Assembly: GCA_023014335.1 (NCBI GenBank)
Contig: JAECYW010000011.1
Location: 2,328,320 to 2,392,319, forward strand
Source of the DNA: Galerina marginata
Taxonomy: Eukaryota > Basidiomycota > Agaricomycetes > Agaricales > Galerinaceae
Direction: 5' to 3'
Length of the DNA stretch: 64,000 nt
Part shown: positions 29,066 through 42,950 of the stretch, in pieces
How positions within the stretch are numbered: position 1 is the first letter of the stretch
Layout: every line of letters begins with the position of its first letter
The notes under the pieces: generated by a model
What the model was told of the DNA's origin: nothing
The model's input: only the letters and a program-made list of their open reading frames with translations
Databases searched by the model: none
Translations under genes and position numbers: made by a program

Positions 29066-30060
29066 TTATCCATAGAGAGTTTGATCATGGGGTGTCCCAA
29101 ATAACCCAGCTCTCCAACTTCCAGGTTGTTTCCATTGTGCAACATCCTTGCCAAGAATCCTCACAATGACAGATGCAAGAAGCCCGGCATCAGCTCGGTT
29201 ATCTCCCTCGAGAACAAACTGAAGAAGGCAAGCTGTTGGGACATTCCATCCCTTTGGAATTGACAATAGGATTCTTTTAGTCAAACCTCCTCCTGGTATA
29301 AATGGAATCTGTGCCTCTTCGTCAGGTTGTTTGGGTCGCTGTTGAACTGGGGAGGTATAAGTTGGTATCGGTAAGGTTGCCAAACCCTCTAAAGGTGTTC
29401 CGTCCAATGTGGCGATATCTCCTGGACGAATTTGGTAGGTTGGCGTCCTATATGTCATTACAGTCCGTTACGAACCGGTCACTCGGAGAAGTCAACGCGA
29501 CTCACATCATTTGAGAGTCTGTCCTATTTGAAAGGTCTACGCCAGATAGGAACAAAGCGGCGCTGAATTTAGATTCCTTTATAAAGTCAAGAAGTGTTTC
29601 GATGAATTCCACCTTCATTGACTGTCAAACATAGCATTTATCAGCAAATATATCGAATTTGGGGTCCAATTTCGGAACAAACCTTTAGAACTGGAGATCT
29701 TTGTTGAATGACAACGAAATCAACATCGGTACGGCCATATACTTTCCGTAAGTTATTGCCGACCGAAAGCCTGAGTCAAGTCAAGGAAGCTCACGTTCGA
29801 GGGGAGTGGTGATGCCTTTCTGGCCACCCTCCCTTGCTCCCACCACCGGAACGCAAAATTTCGAGTCAAATATAGCAACTCGCTCCAAAGAAAAGGTTGC
29901 AATAAGTAGATCCACAGATAATTGCGCGACGTTCGCTGTCGAGACGACAGGCTACAAAGAGAGGTAATCAAAACGGGGAATCTGAGCAGAGCGTTGCACT
30001 GACAACGACGATAACCTTTCCATCTAGTTTCAGTGAGGCTGGAGATTGAATAAATTTCAT
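29066..30060 (-). CDS. PBA2: Proteasome assembly chaperone 2 (PAC2/PSMG2)
   Basis: PAC2 with PAC1 helps assemble the 20S proteasome alpha ring. Start MKFIQSPASLKLDGKVIVV at 30060. Five exons join without error: PVVSTANVAQLSVDLLIA, then FCVPVVGAREGGQKGITTP joined to LELYGRTDVDFVVIQQRSP, then EFIETLLDFIKESKFSAALF, then TPTYQIRPGD. The last exon has the family hallmark IPFIPGGGLTKRIL, then CLLQFVLEGDNRADAG and the tail GLFGTPHDQTLYG. Predicted length is about 270 residues, normal for the family. It is divergent from the FAD monooxygenase. Confidence 0.9.
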
Positions 30061-30627
30061 TTTCAATGAACGTTAATTGGTAGCAATGGTAAAGGAAGGA
30101 ACAGGAGAGTTTCGAGAAGTCCTTTGTCGAATCGTCGAAGGACGCGCAATTGGCGGGCCGGGTTTCCCGGTCAGGTGATTCAGGGGTTATCTCCGTTGAA
30201 CTGTTGAAGGTTAACCGGTTAGTACTGACTGTACTTAATACTGTTGACTGCATATAAACTTACACGAGCACTCCCGAAAAATCGCAACCGAGATGTTTGA
30301 TCGAAATTTGAGCAATCTACACTGCAAGGTCCCAAGCGACGAAGAGCTCTCCACGATATTCGCTACCCAGTCGAATTTGACTTGTCAACAAAATTATTGC
30401 GCCATGCTCCGCATGCTAGAGATACTCACACTGGTTGGCTTACGGTCAGTGTGGTGACACGAGCTTGAGAAGAAGGTAGTACTACTAGGCTCCTTATAAT
30501 TATAGCGTGGACGTTCCCAGCTGCATTCCAGTTTGGCTTGCCCAACGGATTAGCCATCTGCGGCGATCCTGTAACGGCTCTCAGCAGCTTTCACAAAACA
30601 ACTTAGCGCAACCACCCACTGTTCGCC
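30061..30627. other. Divergent promoter region, 567 bp
   Basis: Shared upstream region of PAC2 and the FAD monooxygenase. No coding signal was seen. Confidence 0.5.
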
Positions 30628-32445
30628 ATGGGCAACCAAAGCACAAACGAGCGAAAACTGCGGGTGGCGATCTGGTAAGTTGATCGGGACAAATGTGACG
30701 GAAATTCCTTTTCTGAATTCTGCCTACAGCGGTGGCGGTATCGGTGGCCTATGTCTGGCTGTTGCGCTCTCGAAACACACTCATCTCGACGTAAACCTAT
30801 ACGAAGCAACTGGTCAATTTAAAGAGATAGGAGCTGGCGTCATGATCTGGTCGAGGACATGGCACATTTTGGAGTCCATGGGCTTGACTACTGAATTTTC
30901 TAAGATCGCCCATGCCCCTCCAATCGGCGTGCAAGGTAAGGGACAAAACTCATGATCTAAAGACCTCAATTTAATTTGCTTGATTGGGCTCCAGGAGTTG
31001 GATTTGATTTTAGACGGTCCGACCAACCTCAAGAAGGGTTTCGCTTCAGACTCGTGAAAATGCCCTGCAAGTCTCTGCATTCTAACACCACCACGCGTTT
31101 TACTGATATTCGGCTCGCATTTCAGACGGGGTATGTAACGGACCGACTATCTTATTAATCTCACATTTTATCTAGTGCATTCGCTTTCACCGTGCCGAGT
31201 TCCTTGACGTGTTCGTGAACCACCTTCCAGCTGGTATCGCCCATTTTGGCAAGCGTCTTCTTTCCTATTCAAGGCAATCGTCATTGGACCCTATCTCACT
31301 CTCCTTTGCGGACGGTACTTTTTCAACATGCGACGTCCTCGTTGGTGCCGATGGGATTAAATCTTGCACTCGAGTTCAGATGTATCGTGAAACTGCACAA
31401 GCTGAACGTGATCCAAATTTTTTGAAATTTGTGCAACCGATCTGGACAGGGACGATCGCGTATAGAGGGCTTATACGCGTCGAAGACATCCCTCGAGCCC
31501 CAAACGGATCCCTTCACAGAACAATTGAGACCCCGATGATGGTATGACAGCACTTTTCCACTTCGTATGAATAAAGCTGATCAACGAGGAAGTATTGCGG
31601 TAAAAGCAAGGTGATCAACCAACCCATAACCGCCCTGGTTTTTACTGACCTCTATCCTTGCCCAGCATGTCGTCAGCTATTCTATATCCCAAGGCGACAT
31701 TGTCAACGTTGTGACATTTGCATCTCAACCAGAGAAACACGGACAATATTATGAGGGAGAATGGGTTACCGATTGCGAACACAAGGAACTCCTAGATTGT
31801 TATTCTGGATGGGAGCCTGAAGTGGAACAACTTCTGAGGGTAAATATAAATATATATGGCGTGTTTGATATGTTCGAAGAAACATATTGATCCATTTCTT
31901 CTTCGTAGTGCATTAAACGGCCGTCTCGATGGGCGATACATCACCTCACCTCATTACCATTTTACCATAAAAACGCTGTCGTTCTAATGGGTGATGCTGT
32001 ATGTCTTTCCTTTTTCTTTCTGAGATGCTCATCGATTGGTCTCAATAAGGCTCATGCCATGTCTCCGCACCAGGGAGCGGGAGCTGGACAGGCAATAGAG
32101 GTATGTAAATCACGACGTACATAGCTCTTCAGGCATCTAACGCTGCCAGTTGATATTTAGGACGCTTATATTCTTGCACAGCTTCTCAGTAGGGCTACGG
32201 CCCAAACATTACTCCAGTTCTTGGATGCATACCAAGCTGTGCGCCTCCCCGCCGCAAATAGGGTTCTAAATGGATCTTATGAATCGGGCATGATGTATGA
32301 ATTTGATAGCAAGTATGGCGATGATTACGAGATGTTGGGTCCCGCCATTCAGCGGCAATGGGAATGGATCGATGAGATTTCCTTAGACGAGACGTTGGAG
32401 GTAGCCCTGAAGTTGGCAACAACGCCGCTTCTGAGTCGGCTTTGA
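30628..32445 (+). CDS. FAD-dependent aromatic monooxygenase (salicylate hydroxylase-like)
   Basis: This family hydroxylates aromatic or related substrates with FAD and NAD(P)H. Start MGNQSTNERKLRVAIC at 30628. Exon 2 gives the dinucleotide-binding GGGIGGLCLAVALSKH and the acidic end YEATGQFKEIGAG. Later blocks: RFHRAEFLDVFVNHLP, the GADGIKS motif (DVLVGADGIKS) and GDAAHAMSPHQGAGAGQAIE, which binds FAD. Exon structure is unusual. The join KMP-YG-CIRFHRAEF needs a GC-AG intron (31067-31125), a 5-nt exon (31126-31130) and a 45-nt intron (31131-31175). MM-YCGKSK-HVVSYSISQG needs an 18-nt exon (31593-31610). With these, the frame is intact to the stop at 32445. Substrate cannot be told. Confidence 0.9.
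31126..31130 (+). other. 5-nt microexon (acggg) in the FAD monooxygenase
   Basis: Flanked by a 59-nt intron starting gcaagt and ending ttcag, and a 45-nt intron starting gtatgt and ending tctag. Inclusion gives KMPYGCIRFHRAEF, the form expected for the family. A conventional GT donor at 31071 shifts the frame and loses HRAEF. Inferred from frame and motif only. Confidence 0.7.
31593..31610 (+). other. 18-nt microexon (YCGKSK) in the FAD monooxygenase
   Basis: Lies between a 51-nt intron (31542-31592) and a 55-nt intron (31611-31665), both GT-AG. It restores the family pattern M-x-x-G-K-x-K-H-x-V before VSYSISQGDIVNVV. Confidence 0.75.
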
Positions 32446-32678
32446 CCTCCTTGCTCTGCATCTCAAGTCGACACCTCTGATAAATGTTTCTACACTGCAA
32501 TTTATTTTTTATTGCAAAAACTAGGAATAAGGATGACAGGACTGTCAATGTCATCCGTCGCCTGAATTATACAGCCTAGAAAATACAAAATGTCCATGTA
32601 AAATAAGTACAAGACTATGCATGACTCGTAATGTCCCATCGCGTCAATACCCCAAGAGAGTAAGATAAAAACATTCGT

Positions 32679-33577
32679 CTACACCTTATAACTAAGGTCA
32701 TTTCCGCCGAGGGACTTCTGGTGAGTGTGTCCAAATGAGTTCGGAGCATCAGCATATGGATATTGGGAGGTCGGCTGGGTCAAGGGGAAGCTCTCATCGT
32801 GAGGCTTGACTGGCTGGTAAATAGGTCCAGATCCGGATGCACGGAAATCTCTCGATGCACGAAGCTTCTCTGCCCTTTGGTATTCAAGGCGCTTAGAATA
32901 TTGATAGACGATGTAGCACGCGTCTGTATCAGGATAATAATAATAAATCAAATGATGGACAAAGTCAAGAGGAATAAAACGACTGACATGCTTGGATGAC
33001 AATGGGAACGATAACAGACGCCAACATGGCCCCTTGAGGAACACGCTTGTATGCATCCAAGGAATTGCAATACGCAACCCTATTTGTGTCAGTCGACCCA
33101 TTGATGCATTGATCGAGCGTCTGGTGACGGGTACGGTAGAAGGTGATCAGATACCAAATGCTACCGCCAACTTGGAACCCGAAGACTGCGCAAAGAAGAA
33201 TGTAAAAGGTTTTCACGAATCCATTCTTCCTGCAAACAGCGCCTAAGAATCTGATAGAAATATTAGCAAACTAAATTTGAGATACAAATCTGTTTACCCA
33301 AGGAAACCCACTAATGTAGCGGCGGTGTAGATGGATGCCACAATAATGACGGTCGTCTTCATTGATTGAGTAACGGTGGCAACTGGGCATACATTTGTCA
33401 AGCATGGTCATTAGGTGTATCAAAGAGAGGAAACATACAATCGCTTTTATTTTCATGGGCAAACCAAAGAGCCCACCACAGGAGTCCAGCCAAAGCCCCG
33501 CAGAATAAGAACTGGAGGAAAGAAATGATAATCACACCCAGTCGAAGCGGGAGACAGCAAAGGAATTTGGCAGCCAT
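32679..33577 (-). CDS. Four-transmembrane protein of unknown function
   Basis: Start MAAKFLCCLPLRLGVIIISF at 33577. Spliced, it has four predicted membrane spans: VIIISFLQFLFCGALAGLLW; TVIIVASIYTAATLVGFLG; FYILLCAVFGFQVGGSIWYL; and AMLASVIVPIVIQA joined to CYIVYQYSKR. Spans 3 and 4 are separated by a loop with two Cys (DQCINGSTDTNRVAYCNS). The cytoplasmic tail is Tyr/Pro-rich and ends GGNDLSYKV. The topology recalls MARVEL or tetraspan-like fungal proteins, but no catalytic motif is present and I do not assign a function. It is divergent from the MAP kinase, 441 bp between starts. Confidence 0.8.
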
Positions 33578-34018
33578 CGTTGTACGAGTGAGGGGTGAAT
33601 GACTGGGGTGAAGTGAAGGAGTTTGAAAACCGCAGAGCGAGGATTTATATATCTCCTCCTGACGACTGATTCCGTAGTATCCGTACAGCGCGTGGTTTGC
33701 ACTGTGGTGGGGGTGTGCAAGCACCGCCCTTGTGTCGCCAAGGCGTATCCGCAGGTCCAATCGACATACTTGGGTATCCCGAAATCTCCATTCTACCCGG
33801 TTTGCACTGGAGTGTGGCAGGTGAGTGAAGCACAGCCTATTAACTGGACGAAATTTCTCTCGACGGGCAGGGGTAACCAACTTGAAGCGGTGCGATTTTG
33901 AAATGGCAGTGCAGGCTATTTGTGCGCGCTTGCCCTTGATCTCAGAAATGTGAGGTATGATCGATCTACAGTGATCAGTGCTACTGGACGCTATTACAGT
34001 CTACATCCACCATCCATC
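33578..34018. other. Divergent promoter region, 441 bp
   Basis: Upstream region shared by the four-TM protein and the MAP kinase. No gene is supported. Confidence 0.5.
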
Positions 34019-35867
<1,849 letters not shown>

Positions 35868-36172
35868 AGGGCAAACAAATGCGCTGGCGCTTGTGGAGGG
35901 CTACACATATATGGCGGACAATCTAACTCATGATAAGACAAGAAATTTGATGTAAAACCAGTAATTCATAGTATGTACATCTTTCATTATGCACTCCCGG
36001 TGTTAGGTACACATATGACCCTACTATTTTCCTTGAGCTTTGTAAATGTAAATGTAAAAGGCGCTTCATTTCTACAACATTCCTCTCCAATGCAAGGGAG
36101 TCGTCCGGATAGATAAATTAGTTGGGAGATGAAAATCCACAGGTCAGAGTATACTTAAGAAGCAGCTAATTT
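35868..36172. other. Convergent intergenic region, 305 bp
   Basis: Carries the 3' flanks of the MAP kinase and the TRP gene. Nothing else seen. Confidence 0.5.
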
Positions 36173-38883
36173 TCAGTTTGCTTCTTCACTTTCACTTTCA
36201 CTTTCTTCTCTTCCATTTTCCTCCCCTTGAATCTCTTCCACGGTTGAAGTCAGACCTTTAGCTTGATTTATGAAAGCTTTGACTTTCTCCAGATCTTTTC
36301 CTGTCCCATCTTCGTTTTCTACACCTCCACTCACATCTACTGCCCAAGGTTGTACATGGGCGATGGCTGCTGCAACATTATTCGGGCTCAGTCCACCTGC
36401 GAGAATTATAGGTAAGGGGAAAGCAGGTTGTGGAACAGGTGCAGCAATTTCGCCTTGATTTGTCGCGGCAGGAGCCTGCGTCGGTCCCGTGGGCACTGGC
36501 TTATCGGCCGTGACGGCTTCGCCATCCTGGTTCTTGGGGGTTACTTTCGAAGAAAACGAGTTTACGACGATCTCTCCATCCTGCACAACGTTTTTCGCTA
36601 GATCCCAATCGATAACTTTTCCCGATCCTCCGCTGACCCCGCTACCATCCTCTCTTAAGCTATCCAGAAGCACGAATTTATGAGCGCCGCCATGCGTGAT
36701 ATTTTCAACTCCTTTGCCGAACTTTCCTACATGGAACACACGGATGACTGGAACGGGGATATGCTTTGACCAATCGGTAGGCTCGGAGCCATGCAATTGG
36801 ACGATGTCGAGTTGAACATCTGCCACAGTCCGAATGATAACATCAAGTGGTGCATCCTGGAAGACGCCAACTAATAATGGACTTGAGTGAGAGAGCGACA
36901 TGCGCGTGGCATGTGTCGTGAACCAAGGCGCATTTTCAATGCTTTCGGCATTCAAATGCTCCTCGGCCGCTGGCGATTCAAAGCGAAGGTGGCGAATCGC
37001 TTGCGACACCTCCTTGGCGGTGTGGATGTCAATGGTACGCTTGGACTTTTCCACGAACATCAGTCCCAGGAAGTCAGCACCGGCAGCTGCGACCGAGAGT
37101 GCTTCTTCTTTGGACCGGATGCCACAGATCTTCACCAAAGGTGGCCGAGAATGCCACATCGGTGGCTGTGGTGCAGCTGGAGGTAAGGAGAATAGCTCAC
37201 GAACGAACGCAGCGGTATCCTTCGCACGCATTAAACTCTCCCCGATCAGTACTGCACCGACACCCTCAGATGCATAGCGCTTCACGTCATCTGCTGTCGA
37301 GATTCCACTTAGTGCGCAAAGAATTACGTCCTTGCCGACGACCATATCACTTAGTCGACTTGTTGTACCCATGTCTACCTGGAAGTCGTGCAAATTTCGG
37401 TTGTTGACCCCTATTACTTTGGCCCCAAGCGAGAGTGCGATCTCCATTTCTTTAGCGTTATTCACTTCGACCAGTGGTTCCATGCCGAGCTCTAAGCTGA
37501 AGGCGTACAAATCTTTGAGCAACGCCTCCGGAAGCATGCTGACGATCAGAAGGAGGGTATCTGCTCCCCATAAACGCGCTTCTATAATTTGGTACCGACT
37601 TAGAATAAAGTCTTTCCGGAGGATGGCAGGACGATTGGGTAGGTGAGTTACACTGAGACGCGCGTGCAGCATGTCCTGCAGCGAACCAAGGAACCATTTT
37701 GGCTCGGTTAATACTGATATCGTATGCGCGCCTGAGAGTGCGTAAGTTAGGGCTTGCTTTGCCGGGGATGTCGAAACGGAAATAGGGCCTTTTGACGGCG
37801 ATGCCCGCTTAATTTCTGCGAATAGCGCAGGTTGGCCTGGTAGAGTCTCTTTAATGCGAGGGACGAAAGGGATTAGTGGAGGAGCGATGTTCAATGAAAG
37901 GAGAGTTTCTAAATCCGCCAGTGTTGTACCAGGTGTAACCTGCGCTTGCGCAACATCTGCCAGTCTTTGCGCATAGATCTTCTCCAATATAGACGGGACC
38001 TTGGTGGTAGCGCCGGGTTTTGAAGCAATTTCGTTGGGAAGAGCTTCGAAGGGGAATGGGGGAAGGGTGTTATCTAGTACCCTTGCCTCCGGGTTTTCCT
38101 CCCAGAGCCCTCCACGCAACGAAAGGAAATTGCGGATAAGGTCGTTGCCTCCTTCGCTTAGAATGCTCTCTGGGTGATATTGAACCGCTTCTACGGTATA
38201 TTTTCTGTGGCGCACTCCCATGATGACCCCGGATTCTTCAGTAGCCGAAGTAATAGCTAGCTCAGGTGGTAGCGTGGTATGTGCAGCACTCAAAGAATGG
38301 TATCTGATTGATTTAATGCCTTGTGGGATTCCCCGGAAACAACCCCGATCGTCGTGTCGTATGCGACTAACTTTGCCATGCATAATTTCTCCCGCGTATC
38401 TGAGAGCATCTGTCAGCTCGTCATATCACAATGGTTGACGAGGAAGGTGGAGATAGGATCATAGAAACCATAAGAGATAAAGTCTCGACGACTTGCATAA
38501 ATTCAACAACATTGAAATGATCGTCTGTGCCGCAACAAGCGTAGAAACGACACTCACCCAATCTGTCCGCCGTATAGGTCAACAAGGCATTCCAAACCCA
38601 TGCACACACCAAGGACAGGAACCTTCCCCTGAAAATATTCAATCGCGGCACTGGATATTCCTGAATCCGTCTGAGGGTGACCTGGGCCAGGTGAGATAAT
38701 AAGCGACTTGATGTTTAGCTGGGAGAATAGGGAAGGAGATATGGAATCGTTTCGGATGACCGTAACATCTGCACCATGAAGAGAGAGCTGTTGGTAAAGA
38801 TTCCAGGTGAACGAGTCAAAGTTGTCGATCATTAGGACATCCAGTTGTCCCGTTAAATGTTTGGGTAGCATTTCCACCGACAT
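36173..38883 (-). CDS. TRP1: Trifunctional tryptophan enzyme: GATase, IGPS and PRAI
   Basis: One protein supplies the glutaminase subunit of anthranilate synthase, indole-3-glycerol-phosphate synthase and phosphoribosylanthranilate isomerase. Start MSVEMLPKHLTGQLDVLMID at 38883. The GATase has ISPGPGHP and the nucleophile Cys in LGVCMGLECLVDL; its His-x-Glu is in AVQYHPES. Exon 1 ends at 38558, and a long 158-nt intron ends at 38400, joining GGQIG to YAGEIMHGK. Exon 2 is a single open frame with IGPS motifs (FAEIKRASPSKGP, ILRKDFILSRYQI, GVNNRNLHDF, GVGAVLIGESLM) and PRAI motifs (LVKICGIRS, GADFLGLMFVEKSKR, PLPIILAGGLSPNN, AVDVSGGVE). A Glu/Ser-rich tail (EESESESEEAN) ends it. Domain order matches the fungal trpC/TRP1 fusion. 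Confidence 0.96.
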
Positions 38884-39265
38884 TGCAAGTGACGGCGACG
38901 AAGCAGGCGGTTGGGTAAAGGAGGTGAGGAACGAGGGAAAACCAATCGCAGCTTGATATACTAAAAGCCGGACAGGTGATCGGCTAATCACTTTTTCAAC
39001 AACACGACATGTCCCGATGTCAATACACTGGCAATACACAAACAATACATTGACAGATCATTTAGGTATCACTTTCGATCTTGATTCATAGGTGTATATA
39101 AGTACAGTTGCAAGTACTATAAAACACAAGGTTTCCAAATTTCCTGCATTTTTCAAAAACCCTGTTACTGTGAACTCCTTAACTAGCAGGTGAGTCCTGC
39201 CTTCCGAGAAGGTACGAGAGGGAATTATATGCAGCCCATGGAACAAATTCTGTTGGCAGCGAGGA
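38884..39265. other. Intergenic, 382 bp
   Basis: Promoter of the TRP gene and 3' flank of the carboxypeptidase, both on the minus strand. No gene supported. Confidence 0.5.
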
Positions 39266-41694
39266 TTAGCGGCCGGCTGGTCGTATAAAGCTTTTAAATA
39301 ACGTACGAGGAGTCATATGCCCGCTAAAGAAGAACTCGACATCTATGAAATGTGGCGAATTGCGTTAAAACCAGCCGATAGAGGACAAAGTGACCGATAT
39401 TCACAGGTAAGCTTCCGTTCGGTATGCATATTGCCATATACGCCCATATTCTTTACAGTGAAAGTCTCGCTCTCTATGGGGGTTTGGAATCCTTGTGCGC
39501 CTCCCCATGTCATGTTCCTGAATCAAGCCATAAGGACCTTACAAGTCACCGGAGAGTGCATACGTACTGGATAGCGATGCGCGTCCCTTCAGCAATTAAA
39601 ATAAAATCCTTCATTATTTGTCAGAGAATACTTTTCATAAGGCAGTGGAATGAAACCTTACCGCAAGCCCGTGTACAATGACAGTTCTAACTGATTTATC
39701 GATGACGTTGGGCAGGACACTCAAAGTTGATGGAATGGATAAATCCCTTCCAGGTCCTCCAGTGACTGGGTCGACGTAGACATCAGTATTGGTACAAGAG
39801 TCCCAAGATATATGGGGAGCGTGAATGGCGTCTTGAACCTGTTGGATAGAAGTGAGTTTATTACAGGATCCATCCAATGAAGAAATTTGGGGCGTACATC
39901 CGTGCTATGTGGAAGATCCTCAGCGCTCGTCTTCTTTAAATAGGTAGTACAGGGTGCTCACCGGTTAAAGTAGATAAACTCTTGAGTTGATCTAGGGAAC
40001 CCGAGAACACTCCCTATACAAGACAGTGGGTCAGTCGAGAATCGAAGATCGTGGAACATGCGAACACAAATTGGGGAATGTATCAGACACTCTGAAAATT
40101 TTTCAGCACGCTGAAGAAAGGGAAAATAAATATCAATACCGGTATACATCGAAGACAGGGTTGAGCCTACGAAAAAAGTTTATTCAAGTCGGAAACGGTT
40201 TTAGAACAACTTACACGCCGATAGCCCGTTGGATAGGGCTATGGATTCGGCAACTGGACGTCACTGTGAATGTACCGTTCGTCGCTACCAGTGGGAGTTG
40301 GCCAGCTGGTGGATATGTAACAAATTTGTCGAGGTAATCGGTGTATCCGCAGGTGTCCGAAATATGTTGCAGTTGAGCCCAGAAAGAGCTATTGAAGGGA
40401 AATAAGTTCTTGTTCGCCTATGCAAATACTATGTTTAGCCTTGAAGTTGGTGATATCCACGAATTATGCTGACCTGTGCAAAGCGAAGTGCGGGGATTTC
40501 CTGCTGAACGAGTCCATACGAAAGGGAAGGATCGGCAATCCAGATTCCTTTCAGAGATAAATCGAGACCGGGATGTTCGTAGATCCAATTGGCAATGTAT
40601 GGGACATCTAAGGGGCACATCAAACCTGTTGTCGACTCACGAGAACATTGACAGTGAACTTACAGAACCCAGCATACTAAAAAGGCGCATCAGATATGGT
40701 TATGAGCCATTCGTTAAATGACTTACACTTTCTCCGGTAAGCCACAGGTTATTTCCTTTGAGCTCGCTGAACACTTCCAGGAATTGTTCAAGGAAGCCCA
40801 TTAACTGTTCACCTAACTGGTCGTCATTCGAAATACTTGGGGCTCCTTGGCTAAATCCCGTCTAGATAAATTGGTTATTTTTCGCAGGAGAGGTAGGCAC
40901 ATCTCTTACTCCAACTGGTTGCTCAACCCATAGCACGTGCGATAAATTTGTCCACGACCAGGGGTTTCTGTAATGTCTTAGGTAGGAGTAGCGAACAAGC
41001 AGGAATAAACTTACGGTGTGGGGGCAGATTGTCCCCACGACCACGCTATAAGCCCGATTTTAGGAGGAAGTTCGTTTGAAAGCATAGGTATAATTACAGA
41101 TTGGACCGTTCTCTTGCAAAAAGCCTTCCAGGGAAGAGCAGCCTGGCCCACCTATTCAAAAATAGTAAGTAGTCAGGAGGACAGAGATACGACTCCATTT
41201 ATACCGACCATTCGTCCAGAATACGAGGTCTTTTGTATCTGATGGGTTGTTGGCTGGCCAAAACCTACAGCCTACATGAAGTTCCATTCTAAATAGAGAA
41301 AATGTCAACTCACCAGAAAAACAATTTCCTGGTCTCGTTTTTAGCCCCTGAGATAGGCATTAAACCAGACCAGGAAGGTCCTGCATCAAAATTCACTAGA
41401 GAGAGAATCTTAGCCGATACGAAATCGATAATAGAAATTGTTCCAACCATCGGGTATCTTCTTTCCGTCGACCAGGAATTTCTTTGCGGCAGGGTTTTTA
41501 AATGTGACTGTAGAGCCTTTAGCAGGGCCACCAGGTGGGCTCTTAGCGGCGTCCAATATGTCGCTCATGCGGTTCATTTGCTCCCGTTGAATATTGAGAG
41601 CATTTTGCATGCCGTTTAACTCTGGCGGAACTTCCGCACAGACGCTGCGGACATATACAAAAAATACTAACAAAGCAGTAAGCCAGGAACGCAT
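39266..41694 (-). CDS. Secreted serine carboxypeptidase (S10)
   Basis: S10 enzymes remove C-terminal residues from peptides at acidic pH, in the vacuole or outside the cell. A signal peptide (MRSWLTALLVFFVYVRSVCA) starts at 41694. The region PSWSGLMPISG...NETRKLFFW leads to the conserved TNGGPGCSSLEGFLQENGP, then PWSWTNLSHVLWVEQPVG and TGFSQGAP. The catalytic Ser sits in LTGES-YAGFY-VPYIANW, where YAGF comes from a 13-nt exon (40664-40676). The Asp region is VIVHGLADFILIAEGTR and the His is in SGHMTP. About ten introns join without frame error. The C-terminus after SGHM (TPRTLFKSFIRPAGR) lacks the common PQFxP motif, a mild divergence. Confidence 0.9.
40664..40676 (-). other. 13-nt microexon encoding the catalytic-site YAGF
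   Basis: On the minus strand the exon reads tatgctgggttct. It follows an intron ending ttttag and precedes one starting gtaagt. It restores GES-YAGFY-VPYIANW, the S10 active-site motif, so skipping it would remove residues next to the catalytic Ser. Confidence 0.75.
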
Positions 41695-42950
41695 CTTGGA
41701 ATATCGAAGTGGGTTATAGGAGAGATCAACAAAATCTTGGAAGATTTATAGAAAAGGATGGTGGAGCGTGGCTAATTATAATTATCGACCTTGGGCGACT
41801 CTCAAGCTGTCGCGAGATAAGAAACCGAAGTGCCATCACATGGGTTAAACCATCTGCATATCAAAGCGATTTTTTAATTGCGCCTTTTACTCGTTTAAGA
41901 AACATACCTATACTTCCTTCCTTCCTTCCTATCGTACAGTGTGTTTATTTTCCTGAGTTTTCAGTCGCGACCCGCAATATTAGTATTACATTTAACTTGC
42001 CATTTTTACATGCACATTTTGGCAAGCCGAAATCGTTGTTCGAACATGGAACGAAATCCATTTCAGACATTCATAACTTCGGAGGTGCACGAAAAAAACT
42101 TACCTGTGCACTAAGAGTAACCTAAACACCATCTCGTGAGATCGCATTCGCATGGATATGATACAGTGATTGCATATGGATCGAGGTCCGGGGCCGTCTA
42201 TGAGTCGTATATTGTATCGTCTGGCGCACGCTGGAGGATTCCACCGTGTCCTTGCTCTTTCTGAAAGCGGAAAAGACACGAGTCATAAGATACATAAGGA
42301 TGGAAGCAGCGAAATTTGAGAAAAATTGGGCACTTGTATCACAAGTTTAGAATCACCACCATGAGGCTATTGCCTCTCGAACGGGTGTATGAGGGCTTTG
42401 GAAGTCGAAGACGCAAAGGTGCTGGCCATTTTCTGGCTGTGCACATGATCGACGACGCTAACGGGCCGTGTTGACACAGATAGAATCTAGGAGAATCTAG
42501 GCGAGCATAAAAGTATTCCGTGGCTTCTGCCACCAGTAACCCGTGGAAACTTTATTGACCGATCTTTCTGCCAGAAGGCACATCGTCACGGTAGGTCTGT
42601 ATTCTGGATATCAAAAGTCGAGAAAACGAGTATGTATAGGTTGAGTATAGGTGAGTGCGAGGATAGGATAGGAAAGGAAATCAATCCACAACGTCATTGG
42701 AAAGCGTGAGCAAACCTAGCCTAAAACGGCTATCCAAGGATCGTAGCCGTCTGACGATCTCATTCCCCACACACTTCGCCTTGCCTAGCTGCCTCTCTTG
42801 TACGGCCGTCCTCAGTCGGCCAGGCTGAATGCCAGGGCACTGATACTCTATCCTGGACATTACGGCGCAGAGACACCGTCTGTTTCGCATAGTGCCTTGT
42901 AGAACCGACGACGATCACACAAGCTTAAACGTGTTCTCAAGTTTACGAAT
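41695..42950. other. Divergent intergenic region, 1.26 kb
   Basis: Upstream sequence of the carboxypeptidase and the Ost-alpha-like gene. Contains a short cttccttccttcc run near 41921. Open frames here lack domains and I see no RNA gene. Confidence 0.5.

Noticed and set aside
36887..37277. Long open frames on the plus strand inside the TRP gene
   Set aside because: They are antisense to a continuous, motif-rich IGPS-PRAI frame and contain no domain.
41709..42125. 138-codon plus-strand frame in the intergenic region
   Set aside because: No motif and poor coding character; likely chance.
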